Source: Dyella sp. SG609 (GTDB taxonomy: Bacteria; Pseudomonadota; Gammaproteobacteria; Xanthomonadales; Rhodanobacteraceae). Taken from it: a stretch of DNA of 64,000 nucleotides. Shown here piece after piece: positions 29,534-39,278 of the stretch (positions within the stretch are counted from its first letter, which is position 1; each line of letters begins with the position of its first letter). Below the pieces are notes generated by a model that was not told the origin of the DNA, made no database searches, and saw nothing but the letters and a program-made list of their open reading frames with translations. The DNA lies in NCBI RefSeq assembly GCF_012275375.1, contig NZ_JAAZQJ010000017.1:1-64000 (forward strand). Reading direction: 5' to 3'. The position numbers and the translations under genes were made by a program.

Positions 29534-30973
29534 ATGGATTCATTGATTGCCCAGGCCGAGCGCCGCCTCCTGGCGCCGGGCGGCCTGGCCGCCACCGATC
29601 TCGACCGCGTGTTCTCCCAGCTGATGGGGCCGTCGATCGACGCCGCCGACCTGTATTTCCAGCATTCGCGCAGCGAGTCGTGGATTCTCGAGGAAGGCAT
29701 CGTCAAGGACGGCAACCACTCGATCGAGCAGGGCGTGGGCGTGCGCGCCATCGCCGGCGAGAAGACCGGCTTTGCCTATTCCGACGAGATCGTGCTGCCG
29801 CAGCTGCTGGAAGCCTCGCGCGCCGCGCGCGCGATCGCCCAGGACGGCAACGGCGCCGGCAAGCCACTGGCGCTCAACGGCGCGCGCCAGCTGTACCCCG
29901 CGATCGACCCGGTGGAAAGCCTGCCCAACCCCGACAAGATCGCCCTGCTGCGCGAGGTGGACGCCTATGCGCGCTCGCGCGACCCGCGCGTGAAGCAGGT
30001 GATCGTGAGCATCGCCGCGGTGATGGACACCATCCTGGTGGCGTCCTCCGACGGCACCCTGGCCGCCGACGTGCGCCCGCTGGTGCGCCTGAGCGTGCAG
30101 GTGATCGCCGAGCAGAACGGCCGCCGCGAGCAGGGCCACTCCGGCGGCGGCGGCCGCTACGGCTACCGCGAGCTGATGGAAAACGGCCGCGCCCTGGCCT
30201 TCGCCGACGAAGCCGTGCGCCAGGCGCTGGTGAACCTGGACGCGGTCGACGCGCCGGCCGGCAGCATGACCGTGGTGCTCGGCCCGGGCTGGCCCGGCGT
30301 GCTGCTGCACGAGGCGATCGGCCATGGCCTGGAAGGCGACTTCAACCGCAAGGGCAGCTCCGCCTTCGCCGGCCGCATCGGCCAGCGCGTGGCGGCGCCG
30401 GGCGTCACCGTGGTGGACGACGGCACCCTGCCGGGCCGCCGCGGCTCGCTCAGCATCGACGACGAAGGCACGCCGACCGAGTGCACCACCCTGATCGAGG
30501 ACGGCATCCTCAAGGGCTACATGCAGGACAAGCTCAATGCGCGCCTGATGGGCATGCAGCCCACCGGCAACGGCCGCCGCGAATCCTTCGCGCAGCTGCC
30601 GATGCCGCGCATGACCAATACCTACATGCTGGCCGGCCAGCACGATCCGCAGGAGATTCTCCGCTCGGTCAAGCGCGGCCTGTACGCGGTGAACTTCGGC
30701 GGCGGCCAGGTCGACATCACCAGCGGCAAGTTCACCTTCTCGGCGAGCGAGGCGTACCTGATCGAGGACGGCAAGGTCACCCGGCCGGTGAAGGGCGCCA
30801 CCTTGATCGGTTCCGGCCCCGACGTGCTCACCCGCGTGTCGATGATCGGCAACGACCTGGCGCTCGACGAAGGCGTGGGCGTGTGCGGCAAGGACGGACA
30901 GAGCGTGCCGGTGGGCGTGGGCCAGCCGACCTTGCGCGTGGACGGCATGACGGTAGGCGGCACCGCTTCCTGA
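29534..30973 (+). CDS. tldD: Metalloprotease TldD
   Basis: 479 residues, normal length. The zinc motif HEAIGH is at 259-264. TldD and TldE (PmbA) form a heterodimeric protease that trims peptides such as microcin B17 precursor and CcdA in E. coli. The ATG at 29534 gives the family start; an earlier in-frame ATG at 29450 falls in the promoter region. pmbA lies 3 kb downstream, on the same strand. Confidence 0.95.
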   Translation: MDSLIAQAERRLLAPGGLAATDLDRVFSQLMGPSIDAADLYFQHSRSESWILEEGIVKDGNHSIEQGVGVRAIAGEKTGFAYSDEIVLPQLLEASRAARAIAQDGNGAGKPLALNGARQLYPAIDPVESLPNPDKIALLREVDAYARSRDPRVKQVIVSIAAVMDTILVASSDGTLAADVRPLVRLSVQVIAEQNGRREQGHSGGGGRYGYRELMENGRALAFADEAVRQALVNLDAVDAPAGSMTVVLGPGWPGVLLHEAIGHGLEGDFNRKGSSAFAGRIGQRVAAPGVTVVDDGTLPGRRGSLSIDDEGTPTECTTLIEDGILKGYMQDKLNARLMGMQPTGNGRRESFAQLPMPRMTNTYMLAGQHDPQEILRSVKRGLYAVNFGGGQVDITSGKFTFSASEAYLIEDGKVTRPVKGATLIGSGPDVLTRVSMIGNDLALDEGVGVCGKDGQSVPVGVGQPTLRVDGMTVGGTAS

Positions 30974-31243
30974 TGTTTGCGATGCGCTTTCGCGCATGCG
31001 CTATTCGCGAGAAATATCGCTGTATTCGCAAGGACTTTCTCGCTTTTTAAAAGGCAAACGAAAGCTTCTTCCCGTGTGCTAGCGGCACGCGGGGAGGGGC
31101 GGTGCGTTGCCGGGGAACGGGAGCTTCACAGGGGGAATCCAGACAAGGAACGGCGAGGTATCCGGGTTGCCTGCGTCCGGCGGCGTGCCGCCGGTACTCA
31201 CGCCCATCACGGGCATCGAAGACAACCTTTTGGAGATGTTTTC

Positions 31244-32854
31244 ATGCAGATGAAGAAGACCTCGTTGTGCCTGGCGCTTGCCGCGATCGTGGGGACGATC
31301 GCAGCCGCACCCGCCATGGCCGCAGGACCGAACAGCGCGTGGGCGAACACCGCCACGCATGCGCACGAACTGGCCGCGACGGCGACCACCGCGGACCTGG
31401 CCGAAGCCAGCCTGCCGGTGCACGTCGAAGTGGTGCTGAAGCTGCAGAACCGCTCGGCGCTCGACGACTTCATCAAGGCCTCGCAGGACCCGGCCAACGC
31501 ACTGTTCCACGCCCGGCTCAGCACCGCCGATGCGCAGGCGATGTTCTCGCCGAGCCAGGCGCAGGTGCAGGCGGTGGTCGACCATCTGCGCGGCGCCGGC
31601 TTCAGCAATATCCAGGTGTCGGCCAACCGCCTGATCGTTTCCGCCGACGGCAACGCCGGCAGCGCGCAGAACGCGTTCGCCACGCGCCTGGTCAAGGCGC
31701 ACGACGCCGAAGGCCGCGCGGCCTACGCCAATATCGACGACGCCAAAGTGCCGGCCCATCTGGGCGACTCCGTGCTGGCCGTGGTCGGCCTGCAGACCGT
31801 CGCGCACCCGCACACCATGCTCAAACTGGCGGCGCGCAGCGGCACCAACGCCACCACCGGCGTGACCGGCCACAATCCCACCGCGTTCCCGACCATCTAC
31901 AACGTGGGCAGCACGCCGAACGCATCCACGATCACCGTCGGCATCATCAGCGACGGCAACATGACCCAGCCGCTGAAGGACCTGGCCAGCTTCACCAGCG
32001 CCAATGGCCTGCCGGCGGTGAACACCCAGGTGGTGACGGTGGGTACGGCGGGTACCGATACCAGCGGCACGCCGGAATGGGACCTGGACAGCCAGGACAT
32101 CGTGGCGATGTCCGGCGGCGTGGGCAAACTGATTTTCTACGCGGCCAACTCGCTGTCCAACAGCGCGCTCACCCAGGCCTACAACCAGGTGGTGACCGAC
32201 AACCAGGCGCGCGTGATCAATGTGTCGCTGGGCGAGTGCGAGACGTCCGCCAACAGCGACGGCTCGATGGCCGCCGACGACCAGATCTTTGCGCTGGGCG
32301 TCGCGCAGGGGCAGACCTTCTCGGTCTCCACCGGCGACTCGGGTTCGAACGAGTGCAGCAAGGCGCCGCGCGGCACCACGCCGAGCTATCCGGCCAGTTC
32401 GCCCTACGTGGTGGCGGTGAGCGGCACCACGCTCAGCACCGGCACCGGCAACAGCTGGGCCGGCGAGACGCTGTGGTCCAAGGCCGGCGGCAGCCCGAGC
32501 ACGCTCGAACCCAAGCCGAGCTGGCAGACCCAGGGCGGCGGCACCACGCGCGACGTGGCCGACGTGGCGATGGATGCGGATCCGAACTCGGGCTCCATCA
32601 TCATCGTCAATGGCAGCAACGCGCAGTACGGCGGCACCAGCCTGGCCGCGCCGCTGTTCGCGGCGACCTGGGCGCGCATGCTGGCGGGGCATTCGACCCT
32701 GGGCTTTGCCGGTCCGCATCTGTACCAGATGCCGGCGACGGTCTATCACGACATCACCTCCGGCAGTAACGGCGGCGAGACGGCGACGGCCGGCTGGGAC
32801 TATGCCAGCGGCTTCGGCAGCACCATCGTGACCAATCTCAACAGCAGCCTCTGA
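31244..32854 (+). CDS. Secreted sedolisin (S53) serine-carboxyl protease
   Basis: 536 residues with a signal peptide (cleavage after AMA, residue 26) and a pro-kumamolisin propeptide to about residue 200. The catalytic residues are E278 and D282 (PEWDLD), oxyanion D365 (STGDSG) and nucleophile S466 (YGGTSLAAP). A C-terminal HDITSGSNG..GWDYASGFGS segment is the usual calcium site. Relatives include xanthomonalisin and pseudomonalisin, acid-active and pepstatin-insensitive. The ATG at 31244 has GGAG upstream; an earlier in-frame start at 30977 is rejected because the signal peptide begins at 31244. Confidence 0.93.
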   Translation: MQMKKTSLCLALAAIVGTIAAAPAMAAGPNSAWANTATHAHELAATATTADLAEASLPVHVEVVLKLQNRSALDDFIKASQDPANALFHARLSTADAQAMFSPSQAQVQAVVDHLRGAGFSNIQVSANRLIVSADGNAGSAQNAFATRLVKAHDAEGRAAYANIDDAKVPAHLGDSVLAVVGLQTVAHPHTMLKLAARSGTNATTGVTGHNPTAFPTIYNVGSTPNASTITVGIISDGNMTQPLKDLASFTSANGLPAVNTQVVTVGTAGTDTSGTPEWDLDSQDIVAMSGGVGKLIFYAANSLSNSALTQAYNQVVTDNQARVINVSLGECETSANSDGSMAADDQIFALGVAQGQTFSVSTGDSGSNECSKAPRGTTPSYPASSPYVVAVSGTTLSTGTGNSWAGETLWSKAGGSPSTLEPKPSWQTQGGGTTRDVADVAMDADPNSGSIIIVNGSNAQYGGTSLAAPLFAATWARMLAGHSTLGFAGPHLYQMPATVYHDITSGSNGGETATAGWDYASGFGSTIVTNLNSSL

Positions 32855-32875
32855 GGTTTCGCCACGCGCAAATGC

Positions 32876-32901
32876 AAAGGGGCGCCGCGAGGCGCCCCTT
32901 T
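32876..32901 (+). terminator. Hairpin terminator after the sedolisin gene
   Basis: An 11-bp stem (AAAGGGGCGCC 32876-32886 with GGCGCCCCTTT 32891-32901) with a GCGA loop. The T run is short. Confidence 0.75.
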
Positions 32902-32915
32902 GTCGTATCCGCCGG

Positions 32916-32954
32916 CGTAGGTTGGGGTTCGCCTGCGGCTCACCCCAACCTACG
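32916..32954 (+). repeat. GTAGGTTGGGGT palindromic repeat, copy 1
   Basis: An inverted repeat CGTAGGTTGGGGT / ACCCCAACCTACG around a short GC loop. The same unit recurs at 39181-39213, 39235-39268 and 44062-44094. It sits between the convergent sedolisin and yjgA genes. Confidence 0.85.
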
Positions 32955-33488
32955 TCATTCGTCTTCGCCGGTGGCGGCCAGGTCCTTCAGCAGCTGGAAG
33001 ATTTCGCGGTACGCGCGCGGCGGCTTGTTCTTCTCGCGTTCCAGCCGCGCCTGGCGCAGCAGCGAGCGCAGGTGCTGGCGGTCGAGCTGCGGATAGGCGG
33101 CGATCAGTTCCGGCAGCGCGCTTTCCTCGTCGGCGAGCAGCCTGTCGCGGGTGGCTTCCAGGCGATGCATCGCCGCGGTTTCCTGGCGCTGGCGCTCGCG
33201 GTTCTCGCCGAGCGCGGCGCGCACGCCGTCGAACACCTCGGTGTCGTGCTTGCGCATGGTCTTGGCCAGAAAGCCGAGCTGGCGCTTGCGTGCGATATGC
33301 GAGGTGATCTTGCGGGTGTTGGCGATCTCGCGCAGCACGTCTTCCGGCAGGTCGAGCTTGGCCAGGCGGCTGGGCGGCAGTTCGACCAGCTGCTGCGCGA
33401 GCTCCAGCACGGCCAGCGCATCGCGGCGCTGCTGCGTGCGGGTCGGGCCGTAGTCGTGGTCGGGATTGTCGGTGTAGGTGCGATGCAC
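32955..33488 (-). CDS. yjgA: Ribosome-associated protein YjgA (DarP, DUF615)
   Basis: 177 residues from a GTG start. An all-helical, highly charged protein with the family core GPTRTQQRRDALAVLELAQQ and PEDVLREIANTRKITSHIAR. E. coli YjgA/DarP binds the late-assembling 50S subunit. It follows a DUF1653 gene by 20 bp and is divergent from pmbA, the same neighbourhood as in E. coli. Confidence 0.92.
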   Translation of the reverse strand: MHRTYTDNPDHDYGPTRTQQRRDALAVLELAQQLVELPPSRLAKLDLPEDVLREIANTRKITSHIARKRQLGFLAKTMRKHDTEVFDGVRAALGENRERQRQETAAMHRLEATRDRLLADEESALPELIAAYPQLDRQHLRSLLRQARLEREKNKPPRAYREIFQLLKDLAATGEDE

Positions 33489-33508
33489 GGGTTCAGTCTC
33501 TTTCTGCG

Positions 33509-33760
33509 TCAGGGCGCGGCGATGGCCGCGCCAATGGCGATGCCGGGTTCGGCGCGTTCGAGCGCGAAGCGCGGCACGGTTTTTCCGTCGACCTGCACCG
33601 TCTCGCAGAACATCGCCGCGGGACGCACCCACAGGCCGTGCTCGCCGTACAGCGCCTGGTAGACCACCAGCGTTTCCATGGTCTCGCTGTGGCGGGCGGT
33701 GCCGAGCACGCGGTAAGGCTGCCCTTTGTAGTGACGGTACAGGCCGGTCTCCGGCACCAT
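33509..33760 (-). CDS. DUF1653 family protein
   Basis: 83 residues, a single small beta-rich domain (GLYRHYKGQPYRVLG, TLVVYQALYGEHGLWVRP, PRFAL). DUF1653 members are common and uncharacterised; the fold is thought to resemble a small barrel. It is likely co-transcribed with yjgA, 20 bp away, and divergent from pmbA. Confidence 0.88.
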   Translation of the reverse strand: MVPETGLYRHYKGQPYRVLGTARHSETMETLVVYQALYGEHGLWVRPAAMFCETVQVDGKTVPRFALERAEPGIAIGAAIAAP

Positions 33761-33879
33761 GGCGCTTTTCTCCGCGGCGAGGGCTTTGCATCGGCCGCGG
33801 CGCCCCCACGTCGGGAGGCTGCGCGGCTGCTGCTTGGAATGGGCCGCGTATTCTACCCGCCAGTCTTCAGGAAGCCCAT

Positions 33880-35247
33880 GTGAGCGCGATTTCCGTTCCC
33901 TCCGACCGCAGCCAGCAGGATCTCGACCGCCTCGCCGATCTCGCCCAGGACGTCATCCGCCGCGCCCGCGCCGCCGGCGCCAGCCAGGCCGAGGTAGCCG
34001 CCAGCATCGACACCGGGCTGAGCGTGAACGTGCGCCTGGGCGAGGTGGAGACGGTGGAGCACACCCGCGACCGCGGCTTCGGCCTCACCGTGTACTTCGG
34101 CCAGCGCAAAGGCTCAGCCAGCACCGCCGACCTCAACCCGGACTCGATCCAGGCCACCCTGGACCAGGCCTGCGCCATCGCCCGCTACACCGAGGAAGAC
34201 TCCGCCGCCGGCCTGGCCGACCCCGCGCGCATGGCCACGGTCTTCCCCGAGCTGGACCTGTGGCACCCCTGGGCGCTGGACACGCCGGCCGCGATCGAGC
34301 TGGGCCAGCGCGTGGAGCAGGCCGGCCGCGCGCAGGCCGGCATCACCAATTCCGAGGGCGCCAGCGTGCAGGCGGGCGAGAGCCTGTCGGTGTACGCCAA
34401 TTCGCACGGCTTCGTCGGCCGCGAGCGCGGCACGCGGCATTCGCTGTCGCTGTCGCTCATCGCCGGCGACGAGGACGGCATGCAGCGCGACTACTGGTAC
34501 GACAGCGTGCGCAGCGCCGACGATTTCATGAGCGCCGAGGCGCTGGGCCGCAAGGCCGCCGAGCGCACCCTGGCGCGGCTGGGCGCGCGCCGCCTGTCCA
34601 CCCGCCAGAGCCCGGTGCTGTTCGCGCCGGAACTTGCGCGCAGCCTGGTCGGCCACCTGGTGGGCGCGGTCTCCGGCGGCGCGCTGTACCGCCGCGCCAG
34701 CTTCCTGCTCGACCACGCCGGCAAGCAGGTGATGCCCTCGTGGCTGAACATCGTGGAGCGGCCGTTCCTCAGCCGCGGGCAGGGCTCGGGCGCGTTCGAC
34801 GCCGAGGGCGTTGCCACGCGCGACAGTTCGCTGATCGAGGACGGCGTGCTCGCCCGCTACGTGCTGGGCAGCTATTCGGCGCGCAAGCTGGGGCTGGAAT
34901 CGACCGGCAATGCCGGCGGCATCCACAACCTGATCGTGGAAGCCGGCGCCGCCGACGGCGGCCGCGACGACTTCGCCGGCATGCTGCGCCGCCTGGGCAC
35001 CGGCCTGCTGGTGACTGAGGTGATGGGGCAGGGCGTGAACACCATCACCGGCGACTATTCGCGCGGCGCGGCGGGCTTCTGGGTCGAGAACGGCCGGATC
35101 GCCTACCCGGTGGAGGAAATCACCATCGCCGCGAACCTGCGCGACATGTACCTGGGCATCCAGGCGGTGGGCACCGACGTGGATCCGCGCTCGCACCTGC
35201 TGACCGGGTCGATCCTGCTGGACAGGATGACCATCGCGGGCGAGTGA
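33880..35247 (+). CDS. pmbA: Metalloprotease subunit PmbA (TldE)
   Basis: 455 residues from a GTG start with AGGAAG about eight bases upstream. It is the partner of TldD: the same fold but without the HExxxH zinc motif, as expected for TldE. Conserved parts include TRDSSLIEDGVLARYVL and STGNAGGIHNL. With TldD it forms the peptidase heterodimer. The sequence upstream in the same frame belongs to the DUF1653 region and is not coding here. Confidence 0.95.
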   Translation: MSAISVPSDRSQQDLDRLADLAQDVIRRARAAGASQAEVAASIDTGLSVNVRLGEVETVEHTRDRGFGLTVYFGQRKGSASTADLNPDSIQATLDQACAIARYTEEDSAAGLADPARMATVFPELDLWHPWALDTPAAIELGQRVEQAGRAQAGITNSEGASVQAGESLSVYANSHGFVGRERGTRHSLSLSLIAGDEDGMQRDYWYDSVRSADDFMSAEALGRKAAERTLARLGARRLSTRQSPVLFAPELARSLVGHLVGAVSGGALYRRASFLLDHAGKQVMPSWLNIVERPFLSRGQGSGAFDAEGVATRDSSLIEDGVLARYVLGSYSARKLGLESTGNAGGIHNLIVEAGAADGGRDDFAGMLRRLGTGLLVTEVMGQGVNTITGDYSRGAAGFWVENGRIAYPVEEITIAANLRDMYLGIQAVGTDVDPRSHLLTGSILLDRMTIAGE

Positions 35248-35362
35248 GTCCGGCCGTACGGCCGCATAGGCCGCCCGTTGGCTCGGCAAACCGCCGCGCC
35301 GCTTGCTAGCATCGGCGCCACCGGCACCGAGGCCGGATCACCGCATGGCCAGGAGAGCACGC

Positions 35363-35791
35363 ATGAGCGTCCCACCCGAATCCGTCGAGCCTACCGATCC
35401 GACACCGCCCTCGGACATGCCGAGCGCCGAGGAGCGCCAATGGGCCATGCTGGCTCATCTGTCAGCCCTGCTGGGCACCCTGGTCACCGGCGCCTGGTTC
35501 GGCATCGGCTGCTTCCTGGGGCCGTTGATCATCTGGCTGGTGAAGCGCGAGACGATGCCCTTCGTCGACGACCAGGCCAAGGAAGCGCTGAACTTCAACA
35601 TCACCATGGCGATCATCGCGGTGGTGCTGCTGCTGATCACCGTGCTCACCTTAGGCATAGGCATCATCCTGGCCGTGCCGGCCGGCATCATCATCGGCAT
35701 CGCGTGGCTGGTGCTGGTGATCATGGCGACGATCAAGTCGAACGAAGGCGAGCGTTACCGCTATCCGTTCTGCCTGCGCCTGATCAAGTAA
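35363..35791 (+). CDS. DUF4870 (Tic20-like) membrane protein
   Basis: 142 residues starting MSVPPESVEPTDPTPPS with AGGAGAG upstream. A proline-rich N-terminus is followed by the DUF4870 pattern: EERQWAMLAHLSALLG, then hydrophobic helices, with VDDQAKEALNFNIT between them. Small three-helix inner-membrane proteins of unknown role. It converges with ispA over a shared terminator. Confidence 0.88.
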   Translation: MSVPPESVEPTDPTPPSDMPSAEERQWAMLAHLSALLGTLVTGAWFGIGCFLGPLIIWLVKRETMPFVDDQAKEALNFNITMAIIAVVLLLITVLTLGIGIILAVPAGIIIGIAWLVLVIMATIKSNEGERYRYPFCLRLIK

Positions 35792-35811
35792 GCCGGCTTG
35801 CCGGCGCAACG

Positions 35812-35838
35812 AAAGAGGCAGCCACGGGCTGCCTCTTT
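35812..35838. terminator. Bidirectional hairpin terminator
   Basis: A perfect 12-bp stem, AAAGAGGCAGCC / GGCTGCCTCTTT, loop ACG. It lies between the convergent DUF4870 gene and ispA. Confidence 0.8.
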
Positions 35839-35843
35839 GCGTT

Positions 35844-36737
35844 TCAGTGGTGGCGCCGCGCCGCGTACAGCGCCAGCCGTTCCAGCAGCGCGCCGCGTTC
35901 GCCCAGCGGGGCGATCGCCTGCAGCGCGGTGGCGGTGAGTTCGTCCAGCCGCGCGCGCGAGGCGTCCAGGCCGATGATCGAAGGGAAGGTCGGCTTGTCG
36001 TCGGCCGCGTCCTTGCCGGCGGTCTTGCCGATCACGGCGGACTCGCCTTCCACGTCGAGGATGTCGTCGCGCACCTGGAAGGCCAGGCCCACGGCGTGGG
36101 CGTAGCGGTCCAGCGCGTCGAGCGTGGCTTCGTCGGCCCTGGCGGCCAGCGCGCCCAGGCGCACCGAGGCGCGGATCAGCGCGCCGGTCTTGCAGGCGTG
36201 CATGTGTTCCAGCGCGGCCAGGCTCAGCGTGCCGCCGACCGCGCCCAGGTCCAGCGCCTGTCCGCCGGCCATGCCTTCGGCTCCGCAGGCGCGGCCCAGG
36301 CTGCGCAGCATGGCCAGGCAGCGGGCGGGGTCGGTGTGGCCGTCGTTGGCCAGCAGTTCGAAGGCCAGCGCCTGCAGCGCGTCGCCGGCCAGGATCGCCA
36401 TGGCCTCGCCGAACACCACGTGGCAGGTGGGGCGGCCGCGGCGCAGGTCGTCGTCGTCCATCGCCGGCAGGTCGTCGTGCACCAGCGAGTAGGCGTGGAT
36501 CAGCTCCACCGCGCAGGCCGGCGCATCCAGCGCCGGGCCGTCCTCGCCCAGCGCATGGCCGGCGGCGTACACCAGCAGCGGACGCAGCCGCTTGCCGCCG
36601 CCCAGCACGGCATAGCGCATGGCGCGGTGCAGGTCGGCGGGAGAGCGTTCTTCGGCGGGGAGGGCGCCGGCGAGAGCCTGGTCGGCGCGTACGATCAGCG
36701 CCTTCAGCGCCGGACCTAGATCAAAGTTCGGGTTCAA
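35844..36737 (-). CDS. ispA: (2E,6E)-Farnesyl diphosphate synthase
   Basis: 297 residues with the two aspartate-rich motifs of short-chain trans-prenyl synthases: [14 protein letters not shown] and the later DDILD, plus [10 protein letters not shown] near the N-terminus. It makes farnesyl diphosphate for quinones and undecaprenyl phosphate. Its start overlaps the end of xseB by 17 bases, the usual xseB-ispA arrangement; dxs does not follow here. Confidence 0.94.
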   Translation of the reverse strand: MNPNFDLGPALKALIVRADQALAGALPAEERSPADLHRAMRYAVLGGGKRLRPLLVYAAGHALGEDGPALDAPACAVELIHAYSLVHDDLPAMDDDDLRRGRPTCHVVFGEAMAILAGDALQALAFELLANDGHTDPARCLAMLRSLGRACGAEGMAGGQALDLGAVGGTLSLAALEHMHACKTGALIRASVRLGALAARADEATLDALDRYAHAVGLAFQVRDDILDVEGESAVIGKTAGKDAADDKPTFPSIIGLDASRARLDELTATALQAIAPLGERGALLERLALYAARRHH

Positions 36738-36978
36738 ACGGTTCTGCGCTGTCGGGGTGTTCGGGGTCGAGCAGCAGGCGCACGCGCAGTTCGGCCTGTT
36801 CCAGGGCCTGCTGGCAGTGGCGATAGAGGCCGATGCCGCGCTCGAACGAGGCCAGGGAGTCGTCCAGGCTCAGGTCGCCGCCTTCCATGCGCGCCACCAG
36901 CTGTTCGAGCTCGTCCAGCGAATGTTCGAAATCGGCGGGAGCAGCGGGTTCGGCAGGGGCGGGTGCGGGCTTGGCCAT
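36721..36978 (-). CDS. xseB: Exodeoxyribonuclease VII small subunit
   Basis: 85 residues. The family core [20 protein letters not shown] and the [15 protein letters not shown] helix are clear, with a Pro/Ala-rich N-terminal extension. XseB binds the XseA large subunit to degrade single-stranded DNA. It overlaps the ispA start, so the two are one operon. Confidence 0.93.
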   Translation of the reverse strand: MAKPAPAPAEPAAPADFEHSLDELEQLVARMEGGDLSLDDSLASFERGIGLYRHCQQALEQAELRVRLLLDPEHPDSAEPFEPEL

Positions 36979-37079
36979 GGCCGGAAAAATTAACGCAGCA
37001 CCCGCGCGGAATCAATCCGCGCGAGACTGAAAAGCATGTCGGAACGCGCCCGGCCGGGCTGGCGGCGCAGCGCCGCGGC

Positions 37080-38384
37080 TCAGCCGGCGGGCCGCCAGCG
37101 CGGCTGTCCGCCGGCAGCGCGGAACCGGTCCGCGCCGGCATCGCTGCGCCAGCGATCGGCGACGGCGAGCAATTCCTCGCCGGCATAGATCAGCGGACAG
37201 GCCGCACGCTGCCACGGCGGCAATTCGCCCTGCTGGAACAGGTCGCGCAGTTCGCGCGTGTGGCGGTCGCCGCTGGGGCGCAGGCGTTCGCCGCCCCGGC
37301 GCAGGCGCACGGTCAGCGGCTCGCGCAGCGGCGTGCCTTGCCACTCCAGCAGGCCGCCATCGGGCAGGCGCAGCGGCTGGCCCGTCCATGCCGCCTCCCA
37401 GTTGGGCGCTGGCGCCGGTGCCGGCGGCACGGCCCACAGGCGGCCTTTCCAGATGCGCAGGTCGGTGTCCGGCCAGTGGATGCACGGCACGCGTCCTTCG
37501 CGCAGCTCGCGCAACTGGCGTTCGACCTGTGCGCGTTGCGCCAGGGTGGGGATGCGCCGTCCGCGGGCGCGCAGCCAGTGGTCGAGCAGCGGGTCGCGCA
37601 AGGCGGGCGGCAAGGCGAGCCATGCCGCCGCGTCGAGGCTGCCGGTGGCGCGGTCGTGCAGCCGCTCGAACTGCACCAGCCACTGCTCGCGCAGCGTGTC
37701 CGCCGCGGCGCGCTGGTGCGCGGCGGCGTGCAGGATGGCATCGATCGCGTGCGGCCAGTGTTCCATCACGCGCGGCAGCACTTGATGGCGCAGATAGTTG
37801 CGCGACAGCTGCGTGTCGGCATTCGACGGATCGTCGATCGCCGGCAGGCGATGGCGCAGCACGTACTCGCGCAGCACCTCGCGCGGCGTGCGCAGCAGCG
37901 GACGCCACAGCAGGCCCGCGCCGAGCGGACGCAGCTCGCGCATGCCGCCCAGCCCTTCCGGACCGCCGCCGCGCAGCAGCTTGAGCAGCACGGTCTCGGC
38001 CTGGTCGTCGCGGTGATGGCCGAGCAGCAGGAGTTCCTGCTCGCGCAGCACGTCGGCGAATGCGGCATAGCGTGCGTGGCGCGCCGCGGCTTCCAGTCCC
38101 TCGCCGCCCTGGCGCTGCACCTGCACGCGCACGACGCTGCAGGCGATCTCCAGCACGGAGCAGAACTGCCGCGCCTGCTCGGCCCAGGCGCCGCTGTGCG
38201 CATGCAGGCCATGGTCGACATGCACGGCGCGCAATCCACGAGCCCGCGCTTGTTCCAGTCCGGCCAGCGCATGCAGCAGTGCGGTGGAATCGGGCCCACC
38301 ACTGAAGGCGACGCACAGGCCGCCCGCGGGTTGTTCGTCCAAGGCCTGCCGCAGTCGTGCGTGCAGTGGCTCGGCGTTACTCAC
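37080..38384 (-). CDS. tilS: tRNA(Ile)-lysidine synthase
   Basis: 434 residues from a GTG start. The ATP-binding PP-loop SGGPDS is at 28-33, followed by the HVDHGLHAHS motif and GHHRDDQAETVLLKLLRG. It converts cytidine 34 of the CAU-anticodon tRNA to lysidine so that AUA is read as isoleucine; an essential gene in most bacteria. Its start lies inside the last codons of the NYN-domain gene, an 8-base overlap that implies coupled translation. Confidence 0.95.
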   Translation of the reverse strand: MSNAEPLHARLRQALDEQPAGGLCVAFSGGPDSTALLHALAGLEQARARGLRAVHVDHGLHAHSGAWAEQARQFCSVLEIACSVVRVQVQRQGGEGLEAAARHARYAAFADVLREQELLLLGHHRDDQAETVLLKLLRGGGPEGLGGMRELRPLGAGLLWRPLLRTPREVLREYVLRHRLPAIDDPSNADTQLSRNYLRHQVLPRVMEHWPHAIDAILHAAAHQRAAADTLREQWLVQFERLHDRATGSLDAAAWLALPPALRDPLLDHWLRARGRRIPTLAQRAQVERQLRELREGRVPCIHWPDTDLRIWKGRLWAVPPAPAPAPNWEAAWTGQPLRLPDGGLLEWQGTPLREPLTVRLRRGGERLRPSGDRHTRELRDLFQQGELPPWQRAACPLIYAGEELLAVADRWRSDAGADRFRAAGGQPRWRPAG

Positions 38385-39129
38385 GAGTCACGGGTTTCTT
38401 CGACTTGTTGCGCACGTAGATCACCTTCGGCCGCCCTTCGCCCGGACTGCGCGCATCCACCTCGAACAGCGAGGTGGCGGCGATCAGTTCGCTGAGCTTG
38501 TTGTAGCCGTAGCTGCGCGCGTCGAAGTTCGGCCGCTGCTTGGTGATGATCGAGCCGACGCCGCCGAGCCCGGCCCAGCCTTCGTCGTCCGAGGCTGCTT
38601 CCACCGCGTTGCGCAGCAGGTTGACCAGGCCGCTGTCCTGCTTCAGCTGGGCGGCGGTGCGCGGCTGGCGCGGTGCTTCCTCGTCGGGCTTGGCGAGCAG
38701 GATGTCGGTGTAGATGAACTTGTCGCAGGCGGCGACGAACGGGTCCGGCGTCTTGCGCTCGCCGAAGCCGTACACGATCAGGCCGGATTCGCGGATGCGC
38801 GCGGCCAGGCGGGTGAAGTCGCTGTCGCTGGAGACGATGCAGAAGCCGTCGAAGCGGCCGGAGTACAGCAGGTCCATCGCATCGATGATCATCGCCGAGT
38901 CGGTGGCGTTCTTGCCGCTGGTGTAGCCGAACTGCTGGATCGGCTGGATCGACTGCGTGAGCAGCTGTTCCTTCCAGGTCTTCAGGTGATGGCTGGTCCA
39001 GTCGCCGTAGGCGCGCTTGACGTGCGCGGTGCCGTACTTGGCCACTTCGGCAAGCAGGGCCTCGGCGAGATTCGGCTGCGCGTTGTCGGCATCGATCAGG
39101 ACGGCGAGCTTGGTGCTGTCGCTGGCCAT
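38377..39129 (-). CDS. NYN-domain (LabA-like) protein with C-terminal LOTUS/OST-HTH
   Basis: 250 residues. The NYN (PIN-like) nuclease fold covers about residues 1-150: LAVLIDADNAQ, NATDSAMIIDAMDLL and VSSDSDFTRLA carry the acidic residues expected for a metal-dependent ribonuclease. Residues about 165-235 (LVNLLRNAVEA..RSYGYNKLSELI) fit the OST-HTH/LOTUS RNA-binding domain. Probably an RNA-processing or RNA-surveillance enzyme; substrate unknown. It overlaps tilS by 8 bases and is separated from accA by a palindromic repeat. Confidence 0.88.
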   Translation of the reverse strand: MASDSTKLAVLIDADNAQPNLAEALLAEVAKYGTAHVKRAYGDWTSHHLKTWKEQLLTQSIQPIQQFGYTSGKNATDSAMIIDAMDLLYSGRFDGFCIVSSDSDFTRLAARIRESGLIVYGFGERKTPDPFVAACDKFIYTDILLAKPDEEAPRQPRTAAQLKQDSGLVNLLRNAVEAASDDEGWAGLGGVGSIITKQRPNFDARSYGYNKLSELIAATSLFEVDARSPGEGRPKVIYVRNKSKKPVTRE

Positions 39130-39180
39130 GGCGGCCTCCGGCGGAATGGGCCGGGGGATGATAGCGCTAAGGAAACGCGG

Positions 39181-39268
39181 CGTAGGTTGGGGTGAGCGCA
39201 GCGAACCCCAACGTGAGGATGGCGTGGGAGGCCTGTTGGGGTTCGCCTTTGGCTCACCCCAACCTACG
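39181..39268 (+). repeat. GTAGGTTGGGGT palindromic repeats, copies 2 and 3 head to head
   Basis: Unit CGTAGGTTGGGGTGAGC..GAACCCCAACG at 39181-39213 and an inverted unit GTTGGGGTTCGCC..ACCCCAACCTACG at 39235-39268. Together they make a larger palindrome in the gap between accA and the NYN gene. Confidence 0.88.
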
Positions 39269-39278
39269 CGCTTCGTTG

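Noticed and set aside
30977-31243. An upstream in-frame extension of the sedolisin
   Set aside because: It would bury a textbook signal peptide that starts at 31244 behind 89 unrelated residues, while GGAG sits correctly before 31244.
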